From contig JAGTJL010000004.1 of assembly GCA_020746875.1 (NCBI GenBank), positions 558,001 to 622,000 of the forward strand: a stretch of DNA of 64,000 bases. The letters are read 5' to 3'. This DNA is from Rhexocercosporidium sp. MPI-PUGE-AT-0058 (Eukaryota; Ascomycota; Leotiomycetes; Helotiales). The notes under the pieces are model-generated. The model saw nothing but the letters and a program-made list of their open reading frames with translations, made no database searches and was not told the origin of the DNA. Made by a program: the position numbers and the translations under genes. Position 1 is the stretch's first letter. The number at the start of each line of letters is the position of its first letter. Shown piece by piece: positions 23,504-33,562 of this stretch.

Positions 23504-26242
23504 TTTCTGGGCTTGGTGTGACCGGATGGTATCTGTAAGGTAGCGTCGTGTTTGTTGTGTTTGTCTTTGCAGGAACGGGAACGACTTCGCAGTTTTCGAA
23601 GATTGGAGAGGTACTCGGGAGTTATTCAGGCAATATTTGAAAGGAGATTTGTTGGTGGTGGAAACCTTCAAGTACCTGGAGGATCTGAAGGCATACATGA
23701 ATGAGCTCGGTGTCGGCGTTGGTGGGGTTGTGCCAGTGCCCATTCGTCTTTCTCTTTTGGGCCCGTTGCTAAGCGGGGTGGCAGGCACGGGCCACCATTT
23801 CCCCTCCTTGTATTGTACCACCCCATGAACGAATCAACTCCATCCTTTAAATATACTTTCGGGTCTACAAAGTACTTGTGAAGCTACCCATGAACTTCGA
23901 TATGGCCACGACAATATGTGGATTATTCCCGGACGCTCAGAGATCATTACTGTCCTTACCTGCTCATTCATAGACCTATCTGCGAAATTTCTGTATCTTC
24001 TTCAATCCCGAACTCCGAACGCCTAAGCCTTGTCCAAACTTGGAAGGTGGTGAACTTCACTTACGAGAAATATATCTCTCATCGTGTTTGTGCTGAGATA
24101 GTTGACCTCGACTGACGATATGGGCAAGCTTGACGGTGTCTAGAGAAGACCTCATCTAGAAAATGTCTACTAGTTCTCGGGACATGACGAGATAGCCAAG
24201 GCGAATGAATAGGGGGGACTAGCGTTCTGCACTGGCAAGACCAAGCTTGGGTTGATTCGATCGTTGATCGAGCATGATTTGATCATCGTTATCTTGCGGC
24301 TGTTGTACCCTTTATTCGACCGTATCCGATTTCTGCGTTCTGTTCTTGTTTCAAATGTATGTTTCTGTTGCATTGCCTTCCCGCCTCTGGACACAGTTGC
24401 AGAAAAAGGTCTGGTTTACTACTAGGAGGTTTGAGAAAGTCTTTTCTTCGCCCAGGTTGTACGGTCAAGTTATAGCAGATCTAATCAGGCTACGTGTGTC
24501 TGTGGGTTATGCAACTGTTGACCGGGGGTTGTCCCTCCATGCAGTGTTCCCGCGTGGTAACTAGTCAGTTACTGCTGTTTTTGATTTCAGATCTAGTCAA
24601 TGAGCACGATGTAGGCTGTGGCTAAGAACTCGAACCACTCATTACTTCTTGGAGAAATCTTTATGTTCTATAGGTAGGTGCTGAGTGTCACCGAACAGCA
24701 CCGATAGGTGTTATGTTGCTGTATCTATATTGATCGGCAACCTCCTTCAAAGTTGAGGGGCCTCTCGCACGTACCTCGGAACAGAAACTACGCACATTAG
24801 TTGCTTTGGAAGCTCGCTGGCAGGATTCATGTACAAGATCGGACATTAGCTATGGATAGGGCGTTCGAAGTCCCAAGGAATGGGTCATTAAAAGCTTCGT
24901 TGACATCAAGCTAAGATCTGTCAAATGTGCCGCAGAGAACGGATCTATGATGTTTTAAAAACCCAACGGAACTATCCGCCATAGCATGGAGACCTTTACC
25001 CCATTGGATCCGAGCTGGCAAAGTGCAGGGCTGTGTTACTATGCGCTTCACAACGTGTGTTTTGAGCCAATATGTCCAGATTTCAGTTTTCGCTTAACCC
25101 TTTGACAATAAATAAGTCACCACTAATTCTCAGGACATATGATGGACTCTGTGCCGGAAATGTCGGAAACTGGTTCACTTCCAACGGTCAGGGCAAAGAA
25201 GCTCTCGAGGAGGTTGACACTGCGTGGAGGGTCCCCCACTCAGCCTTACCAAAATACTACCTGCAGGGGGTAGACGGACAAGCCTATCTTACTGGTCAGC
25301 TTTTCCGCCACTTATAATCGTCGTCACTTCAACCTCACCCCGCTCCCTCATGAGGAACGATCAAGGAAATGCCCTTCTTCAAAGTGTTGCATTCATTCTC
25401 TCACCGACTGTCCTCTTTCAGAAACTTGCAGACATCTGAATCTGGGTAAAGTATGACTCGGCAGCCAAACGCCAGTGCGTCACCACGAGATTCGCGCTGC
25501 GCGAGATCTTAGTGTTTGCCTTGTCTAAGGCGTACTGCCTCTATAAAGTGCACTTTTGTATGCACCGTTATTACCAAAGGGCAATTCCACCCTGGTAATA
25601 TCATTGCTTTCCGAACACTTCCGATTTCACGATAGCCGATTCGAGGGTTCCAAAGTGCATTTTGCTTTCCTAGACTTGTTGGAGCTAGTCAAGGACGCTT
25701 CGTACATATCCAGTCATCCAATCGCTTGACTTCCGATTGTCAATTTATGATATATCTTCTTGCGTTGACGATAGCCTCGCTATGGGGCCCCATTAAGAGA
25801 GCTTTAAATGGATTCTAGAGGACACAGTTTTGACCTCAGCCTCCTTGATTCTAGCTGAGATGAAACCTTCGTACAGAAGGGCAAAATAGGATCGTGAGAC
25901 TTATGCAGAGCGGGCCAAATGGGCTTGTGAAGTACATAACTCGCCTGTACCCCAAGATGTCCTCGATTTGCTTTACGCATTTGTTTCCTTCCATTGTCCT
26001 TTCAGTCTGAAGATACTTTGAAACTTGAAAAACACATCTTTTGCTTCGACTGCAAGTGAAGTATTCGTTTCTAAAAACGGTGAAGCACGAATCGGTACCT
26101 CCACTACCTAGCTTCCATTCATAACCCGGCACGGGAAAGAACGCACTAAGCTTTACAAGCCGCGGTACACTCGGTTCATTCTTCTCATCTTTGCATTTCC
26201 TGAGAAATATTTTGGATTTGGCTCACCGAGTCATCGCCAGCT
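23504..26242. other. Long spacer upstream of DUG1, no gene seen
   Basis: About 2.7 kb. The first 320 nt may be translated as the optional DUG1 leader. The remainder has only short ORFs on both strands with no recognisable motif, and no tRNA. Confidence 0.55.
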
Positions 26243-26881
26243 ATGACACCGAAAGAACGCAACCCACTCACTTTGATTTCCAGCATGCTATCACACTCAA
26301 TGGAGGCCTCCAATGTCACAGGTCTGCTCCAAACCGAGCGAGTTGTCTCCACTGGGAATGTGCATTGCGAATATATCATCGGGCTCCCAGTAGACGGAAT
26401 ACCCTCGCCCACGTACGCCACCGTCAATGGAGTCCCTCAGAGTAGCGTATCATATGACATGACGATAAAGCAATGTCACCAAGTGGACACGGGTACATTG
26501 AAAATTGCATCTCTTGACAAGCAAGGTACTCTCGTGAATACTGGTCCTGAGCCAGGGTACGATATGACGGCTCGCCAAGACGACGAGCTCGACGCATTTG
26601 ACGAAATAATGCTTGGGGAACCAGAGCATGGCTTCCGGACGCATGACTACGACAATACCGAGCAAAGCTGTTCCTACAAGGACCTCATAGCTTGCAATGG
26701 TATGATATCTTTGTCCTTGGATCTTGAATTAAAGCTGACGAACTCGAAAGGCTGCTTTAGGCTCCCCCTTGCACTAGTAGATGCAAACGAAGAGGAAGAT
26801 ACATGGTCGAGAGCAGCAATTATCTGTGATAAAGACCAGGAAGATCTGCAAGAGGCTTTGAAGGAGGCTTCTTGGACGTGA
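26243..26881 (+). CDS. Hypothetical acidic protein, unrecognised
   Basis: An intact 212-codon ORF with protein-like composition but no family I recognise. The N-terminal half is Ser/Thr/Val-rich. The middle is strongly acidic (RQDDELDAFDEIMLGEPEHG), and the C-terminus is acidic and helical (KDQEDLQEALKEASW). I see no signal peptide, membrane span or cysteine pattern. Inside it, 26700-26750 has a good donor (GTATGA), a branch-like CTGAC and an AG acceptor. It is 51 nt with no stop, so spliced (195 residues) and unspliced (212) forms both stay open. It is isolated in a gene desert, which weakens the case. It may be a lineage-specific gene, part of a longer spliced gene, or a chance ORF. Confidence 0.45.
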   Translation: MTPKERNPLTLISSMLSHSMEASNVTGLLQTERVVSTGNVHCEYIIGLPVDGIPSPTYATVNGVPQSSVSYDMTIKQCHQVDTGTLKIASLDKQGTLVNTGPEPGYDMTARQDDELDAFDEIMLGEPEHGFRTHDYDNTEQSCSYKDLIACNGMISLSLDLELKLTNSKGCFRLPLALVDANEEEDTWSRAAIICDKDQEDLQEALKEASWT

Positions 26882-27977
26882 GAAGTTGGAATTTGCATCT
26901 ACTTAGATGATCGTTGCACCGCTCATCCGAAAGTCCTGAGAGTCTCTGGTGTTAAACAATAGTATCACAAGCACACATCCTCATACCTCCCCAACCACCC
27001 CTCTTGGGGATACACACCAACTGCCCAAAGACAATGACACGAGTCACCAAAGACCCAACAGATATCCACAAAAATGCTCGATATGAGATTCCGAGAAGGC
27101 ACGCTCATCCAAGACACAGAGAAGTGTGCAGACATGAGCAGACAGGCAGCATTCCAATACAGGGAGGCTGATACCAGGGTGAAGAGGACGGTGCAGAGGC
27201 TTGTGATAGACAGGAACGGTGACGATTGAAAGATCGATAAGTTCCAGATATGAGACAGGGCATATGGGAATCGAAAAGTCAAAGATCCGTCTGGCATGAG
27301 AGGGAGGGGATATGTAGGATCGGTGTTGCCTTTTTACAATAGTGTCTCATCCGGTAGTGTTTGTTCACTTGAAGATGTTGGATCTTGAAGTGGTGTGCGC
27401 CAACATCTATAAGACTATTTGATCAGAAATAAGGAAAACTTTCGGGTTCTGTTCAGGCTCTATATAACTGAATTCCGCTAGAACTGATAATACTTTCATG
27501 TGACTTGCGGCGAATTGTAGTAGCTCCTGCTTCCGGGAATGAACATTTGACGCTATTATGAAATTATCAGCTGTACTGCTTGCATCAAGAAACCTGAAGT
27601 ATGGCTCCTGACAGCAAATCCCCAGCTAACATACATACCTGGTGGTGAGTGAACTAGTGATGCCTGCCTAGAGGTACGGACCGTACGGTTGTTCCCGAAA
27701 TCAGCATAAATAAACATCCTTAATCAGTACTTATTCCGCAAATCCACCTTACCCGTCACCGTCTTACAAAGATTCCACAAAGCCATAAATTCACAATACT
27801 CCATTCACTTCGGTTCTGTTCTGCTTCCTCCGTGGGTGCGTGGGTGTGACGTGGGCGTCGGACGAACATCAAAATCGCCTCAACCTCAAAACTTCAGCCT
27901 CGGAGCCTTCCCCCCAACACCCCTCCATTTCCACAACAAAACACCACCAGCCAGCACACACAACACAGATCTTCAAA
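26882..27977. promoter_or_regulatory. Spacer upstream of UBC12
   Basis: About 1.1 kb. A 110-codon minus-strand ORF lies at 26965-27297 but has no family features. The last 150 nt before UBC12 are C/A-rich, like other leaders in this window. Confidence 0.5.
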
Positions 27978-28736
27978 ATGTTGAAGATTTGGTCTATGGT
28001 AAGCTGTTTACTTGCCTCTACATATCCCTACCTACCTCTTGCGCCATCCGCAGGCTCTTGAACATGCGCTGACAATTCCACAGAAGCAGAAGCAGCAGCA
28101 GGATGCGAACGCAGACGCTGCTGCGGGCAACAAGAGGAAGAAGGTCACCGCAGCTCAACTGCGAGTTCAAAAAGGTATCCCCTATTACCAGAGATCTCCA
28201 TTTCTCGCGCTTCCGTACTGATCGTGTGCCTAGATCTCTCTGAACTCTCCCTACCCAGCACGATGAAGACTGACTTCCCTGACCCCGACGACACGCTCAA
28301 CTTTACACTTACGATCGAACCGGACGAGGGCATGTACAAGGGCGGCAGATTCCATTTCACGTTCGCGATCAGCCAGGGGTTTCCCCACGAGGCGCCGAAG
28401 GTCAAGTGTACGCAGAAAATCTACCACCCGAACATCGACCTGGAGGGGAATGTCTGCTTGAACATCTTGCGGGAAGACTGGAAGCCGGTGCTGAATCTGC
28501 AATCTGTGGTCGTTGGTCTTCAGGTATGTGATGGGTGTCCCTTGGGGGTGGGAGGTACAAATGCTAACCACTCTATTCAGTTCCTTTTCCTTGAGCCCAA
28601 CGCCTCGGATCCCTTGAACAAAGAAGCTGCGGAGGATCTGCGGTCGAACAGAGAAGGGTTCAAGCGCAACGTTCGGTCAGCTATGGGGGGTGGGGCAGTC
28701 AAGAACCAGTCTTTCGATAGAGTATTGAAGACGTAG
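27978..28736 (+). CDS. UBC12: NEDD8-conjugating enzyme Ubc12 (E2)
   Basis: Four exons, 27978-27998, 28084-28174, 28234-28523 and 28581-28736, give 185 residues. Exon 1 codes only MLKIWSM. With exon 2 it makes the Ubc12-specific N-terminal extension MLKIWSMKQKQQQ that docks on the E1 Uba3; the rest of that extension is Lys/Ala-rich. The UBC fold follows, with the HPN-type motif [17 protein letters not shown] carrying the catalytic Cys, and [11 protein letters not shown], which separates Ubc12 from ubiquitin E2s. The protein transfers Nedd8/Rub1 to cullins and so controls SCF ligases. The three introns are 59-85 nt. It is in the same orientation as ILV5, about 590 nt upstream of it. Confidence 0.96.
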
Positions 28737-29327
28737 GGGGGACTATTGGGGCAAGCAGGTGGCAGCAGTGGACACAAAGCATTCATCAACATCTAGACTT
28801 GCACGTCTATACGAGCGATCATTCTTCGGGCATGGGGGGCGTTGATATTTTGGAGCCCTGGGAGTAAATACAGGCTGTCTCGTGCGGTCGGTTTCTGAAG
28901 CGTAGACAGGTATTCAGCTATTTATTGAACCAGAGGGGTTCTTTGAAGTGATTCCGGTTTCTGATGTGAAGCCCATCTCTATTTACTATCTATCCAGTTG
29001 CCACTCCCTTCACTTTCGCGCCTATTTGCTTTCCTTGGCCCTATTGATACATACATCAATACTTAATACAACTATGTTTCAATATTTCCCTTCCCATAAA
29101 TACTATACCCCTCCCCCTTCGTTATCTCTTCCTCAGTTCGTAATCGCCTCGCCTCTCCACAATCTGCAGCCGGGGCAGCTGGCACTGCCAAGACCACATT
29201 TCCTCTCCACTCGGCTCGGTTCCGTTGTCGGAAGAGCTCGAAATTTTGCTAAAGAGTCATTCCCCAAAACCAAAACAACCTTCACTTCTTCTCTTCCTTC
29301 ACCACCACTCCACTCAATCATACAATC
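28737..29327. promoter_or_regulatory. UBC12-ILV5 spacer with pyrimidine-rich ILV5 leader
   Basis: 591 nt. The last 60 nt before the ILV5 ATG form a C/T-rich tract, common at strongly expressed fungal genes. A near-match to the Gcn4/CPC1 site (AGAGTCA, one mismatch) lies near 29248; I do not count it as a proven element. Confidence 0.45.
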
Positions 29328-30729
29328 ATGGCTTCCCGCACATTCTCCAGAGCTCTCCGCTCCCCATTGGCAAAGCAATTAAGTGCTCCAGCCCGCCGCA
29401 CCTTCGTTTCTGCCCTCAATGCCTCTGCCAGACCTACCGCTGCCCGCGCAGCTGTTGCGTCTGCTCAACAGGTCAGAGGTGTAAAGACCATTGACTTTGC
29501 TGGTGTCAAGGAGGATGTCTATGGTATGCATATCGAGCTCGCTTTTCGGTTCAGAAGCTGACAATTGCTCCAGAGCGAGCTGACTGGCCTGCTGCCAAAC
29601 TCCAAGTTTGTTTCACCTCACACCGCACATTCGAAGTATATACTGATTCCCGAGTAGGAGTTCTTCAAGAACGACACAATGGCAATCATCGGATACGGCT
29701 CCCAAGGTCACGCCCAGTCCTTGAACATGCGTGATCAAGGTCTCAACGTCGTGGTCGGTGTACGAAAGAACGGACAATCTTGGAAGGATGCTCAACAAGA
29801 TGGCTGGGTTCCAGGAAAGACTCTCTTCGAGGTCGACGAAGCTATCTCCAAGGGTACTATCATCATGAACTTGCTTTCTGATGCTGCCCAAAGTGAGACC
29901 TGGCCAGCTATCAAGCCCCAGATCACCAAGGGAAAGGTAAGCTACATCACATAAGGTTTAATTGGCCCCAGCTGACCCGTCAGACCCTCTACTTCTCCCA
30001 CGGTTTCTCCCCAGTCTTCAAGGACCAAACCAAGGTTGATGTCCCAACTGATGTCGATGTCATCCTCGTTGCCCCCAAGGGATCTGGCCGTACCGTCCGA
30101 ACTCTCTTCCGCGAGGGACGTGGTATTAACTCTTCCATTGCCGTCTTCCAAGATGTTACCGGCAACGCCAAGGAGAAGGCAATCGCTCTCGGTGTCGGTG
30201 TCGGCAGTGGCTACCTCTACGAGACCACCTTCGAGAAGGAGGTTTACTCCGACTTGTACGGTGAGCGTGGTTGCTTGATGGGAGGTATCCACGGTATGTT
30301 CCTCGCACAATACGAGGTTCTCCGTGAGCAAGGACACAGCCCCAGCGAGGCCTTCAATGAGACAGTTGAAGAGGCCACCCAATCTCTATACCCATTGATT
30401 GGCGCAAACGGCATGGACTGGATGTACGAGGCTTGCTCTACCACAGCTCGTCGTGGTGCCATTGACTGGAGCGGAAAGTTCAAGGATGCATTGAAGCCAG
30501 TGTTCAATGATCTCTACGACTCCGTCAAGACCGGAAAGGAGACCGAGCGATCGCTTACCTTCAACTCCCAACCTGATTACCGTCAAAAGTATGAGGCTGA
30601 GATGAAGGAGATCCGCGATCTGGAGATCTGGAGAGCAGGAAAGGCTGTCCGGTAAGAATTCACACTTTTCCATGCATAGAACATCACTAACTCATTAACA
30701 GCTCTCTCCGCCCCGAGAACCAGAAGTAA
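29328..30729 (+). CDS. ILV5: Ketol-acid reductoisomerase, mitochondrial (Ilv5)
   Basis: Five exons, 29328-29523, 29574-29605, 29658-29936, 29984-30651 and 30702-30729, give 400 residues. The first 45-50 residues are Arg/Ala/Ser-rich without acids, a mitochondrial presequence. The Rossmann NADPH site is IIGYGSQGHAQSLNMRDQG followed by VGVRKNG. Next come VILVAPKGSGRTVR and the Mg-binding knotted domain with SDLYGERGCLMGGIHGMF and the ETVEEATQSLYPLIGANGMDWM stretch at about residues 295-320. It converts acetolactate and acetohydroxybutyrate to the dihydroxy acids of valine, leucine and isoleucine synthesis; the yeast protein also packages mtDNA. Two exons (32 and 28 nt) are very small. The next gene downstream makes 2-keto acids from Ser/Thr. 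Confidence 0.97.
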
Positions 30730-31132
30730 GGTCGAGATTTGCACGATGTTTGGGGATGGTATTTTTTCTGGCACGGGCGTGGAACTCTGGCGCACTGTAC
30801 AATACTCTCCTTCTACGGGGGATCTATGGTATCTGGAATTGCGAAAAGTTTATTATACCTACGTACCTACTTTTTCGATCCGTACATTTTCAATTTGCGT
30901 TGACATCAATTCCTCTAAGTCCTGCGTGACTCTATATATGACTTGGCTTTACTTTTCCTCTCCGCAATCGGCATTAGTTCCCCCGAAGTCCTCGCGGTTC
31001 TAAGTGGATTTCAACATGAAGCTTCTAGATTATTTATTTTTCTCTCTTCACGCACATACAACCTACATATTTGCATCAGACCAGTCTCTTCCCATTCCTG
31101 CTCTTATTATAATTAATTTCACTTTGACAATC
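30730..31132. promoter_or_regulatory. ILV5 to dehydratase spacer
   Basis: 403 nt of AT- and CT-rich flank. The dehydratase frame is open upstream to 31004, but the family match begins only after the ATG at 31133. Confidence 0.45.
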
Positions 31133-32446
31133 ATGGCTGACCCCACCAAATCCCCACCTCTCACACGCCCCTCCGTCATCGCCGCCCACGAGCTCATAAA
31201 ACCACACATACACTACACGCCGGTCCTCACGAACACCACCCTCAACGATCTCGCATCGCAGCCTCAATCAGCCTCCACCCTAGCAAATACAACATGGGCG
31301 GACCAGACCCCCGCGAACCCGAAGCTGCGCTTCTACTTCAAGTGCGAGAATCTCCAGAAGGTGGGCGCGTTCAAGGTGCGGGGTGCTTTCCATGCGCTGA
31401 AGAGGTTGATGGCTGAGGAGGGGTGGGAGGAGGGCGGCGGGAGGGAGAGGGGGTTGTCACGCATAGTTCTGGTTCGTATACCGTGTCCTTCAATTCCCTC
31501 CCAAGGCATCCTACAATTGAGATCTTTCATGTCAAAAGATTGAAACTGGGAAATAGTGTCATAGACTAACTTCGTCCCAGGAAACCACGCCCAAGCCCTC
31601 GCCCTCGCAGCCCGAACAATGGGCGTCCCAGCCTACATAGTAATGCCCACGATCTCCACACCCACCAAAATAGCAGCCACGAAAGGCTACGGCGCCACGG
31701 TAATCTTCAGCGGAAGCACCAGCACCGAACGCGAAGCCGTCGTCCAAGACGTTATAAAAGACACTGGCGCCCGCTTGATACCTCCCTACGACCATCCTGA
31801 TATCATGCTCGGCCAGGGAACGCTGGGTTTAGAGCTCCAGGAACAGGCTGAGGGGATAATCACCGCTGAGCGAGGGAAGACAGGGAAGGGATTAGATGCT
31901 ATCATAGCGCCCTGTGGAGGTGGCGGTATGTTATCCGGCACAGCGCTCAGTTGCGAAGGGACGGGTATACATGTTTTCGGCGCGGAACCCTCGTTCCAAG
32001 GCGGCGACGACTGTAAACGCGGCCTTGAACAAGGGTCACGCATCGAGAGTGTCAAGACCCTCACGATAGCCGATGGGCTCCGCACGCCTGTTGGCGCGTA
32101 CCCGTGGACGGTCATCCATGACAGGAAATTAGTCAGGCAGATGTTCAGCGTGACGGAGGAGCAGATTAAGGATGCGATGAAGCTGGTGCTGGAGAGGATG
32201 AAGATGGTGGTGGAGCCGAGTGCGGTGGTGGGACTTGCTACGGCGTTGTATAATGAGGATTTTAGGAGGGTGGTGGAGAGGGAGGGGGGTGTGGAGGGGT
32301 GGGACTTGGGGGTTGTGGTTAGTGGGGGAAACACGAGCGTTGAGGCTATTGCGAAGATGTTTGCTGTTTCTGAGAGGGTGGGGGAGAGGGGGGAGGGTGT
32401 GGTGGGGTTGGATGGGAAGAGGACTGTGGAGAATGTAGCTGGTTAG
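31133..32446 (+). CDS. PLP-dependent serine/threonine dehydratase or serine racemase (one-base frameshift)
   Basis: Two exons, 31133-31471 and 31581-32446, would give about 401 residues. It is a fold-type II PLP enzyme of the Sry1/serine-racemase group, without the ACT domain of biosynthetic Ilv1. The Schiff-base Lys is in KCENLQKVGAFKVRGA. The phosphate-gripping SSGNHAQALA is made across the intron. The PLP loop is APCGGGGMLSG, and SGGNTS lies near the C-terminus. Expected products are 2-oxobutyrate, pyruvate or D-serine. Between residues about 105 and 110 the frame slips: GGRERG is read in frame 1, but the expected VVTHSSG lies in the next frame. One more G in the run 31449-31453 restores it. 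Codon use swings from C-rich to G-rich along the gene. I cannot separate dehydratase from racemase by eye. Confidence 0.85.
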
Positions 32447-33562
32447 ATAGATATAGACGGACAGATCCAGGGAATTTATTTATGCTCATACTCTAGCGGG
32501 AGCTGCATAAAAAGGGGCTACGAGTAGTTTGATATCCTTAGATGTTGATGTATCTTCTGTACGCACGTTCCAGGCACATATATTATATTCGTCCATCCTA
32601 ACTGCGAGTGATTGAGTGTGCTCAATGTCTGTTTTGTGTGTCATCAGTGGCATGAAATGCCTGCTCTAGTAGTTGATATGTGACACGTAGATCCTCCTCC
32701 TAATTAGAATCATCAACCATACGCAAAAACCAAAAAACCCCCCCGTATACTCACTCACCTTCTGAGCGGAGAGCACAATCTCATCTCCTCGCTTAGCCTC
32801 AGAGCAAAGTAAACATCCAGTAAATGAAACAATGTCCGACCGCCAGAGGTAGGGGTTGCGTGAATCAATAATTTAGCTCTCGCGAACGTAAAGCTTCCGA
32901 AAGTCATTAAATCTGGTCAAGACGAAGCGATCGTCGCCCTCAAGCCTACTCACCGTCTTGTGTTCTGTCTCCATTCTTTTCTTATTTTTTTTTTAATTCT
33001 ACGAAATCCTGAAAGGCTGAAAATCTGCTACCCCAACATGATTTCCTAACCGAGATTATCATCTCAAATACTCAGGCTCCAGAGAGTAGGAATTCGTCTG
33101 TTCCTTTCACCACTCGATTATATGCAGAATGATCACAGTTTCCTCGCACAGAGAGGTACCGTTTTGCATGGGCAATGAGCCATGTATTGATTGATATAGT
33201 CGCGATCGAGGTGCTTCGAACACCGCTACAGGCCGTTGTATAATACTATTTCAGGTCTCGATAAACGAAATTGAACCTTGTAACACTCGTATCGTATCGT
33301 ATCTCATTATTCAATGATTCATTCTATGCCCCTGAGTTAATCAAGGTTGGATATCTCTATGGACACGTGTATATAGACTTTTAACGGCCAGATATCTGCA
33401 AAACGCCGTTGTTGAAAGATGCAGTACCATGCACGTTGAATGTGCCTTACTTCCTTCCCCTCCCCTTCGCCAATGCTGTTAAGAGCCGCAATATGATCAA
33501 CGCCAAAACACAATAAGTTCTATAGATGACAAGGAAATGCGAGTGTGTCTATTCTAAATCAT
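32447..33562. other. Convergent spacer between dehydratase and C1-THF synthase
   Basis: 1.1 kb between two facing stop codons, AT-rich in places, with no ORF worth annotating. A C7 run lies near 32740 and a T10 run near 32985. Confidence 0.55.

Noticed and set aside
24600..24680. B-box-like GGTTCGAGTTC on the minus strand, possible tRNA
   Set aside because: No A box at the right distance and no cloverleaf can be drawn.
26965..27297. 110-codon hydrophobic minus-strand ORF
   Set aside because: Composition is that of reverse-read A/C-rich DNA; no start context or neighbours to support it.
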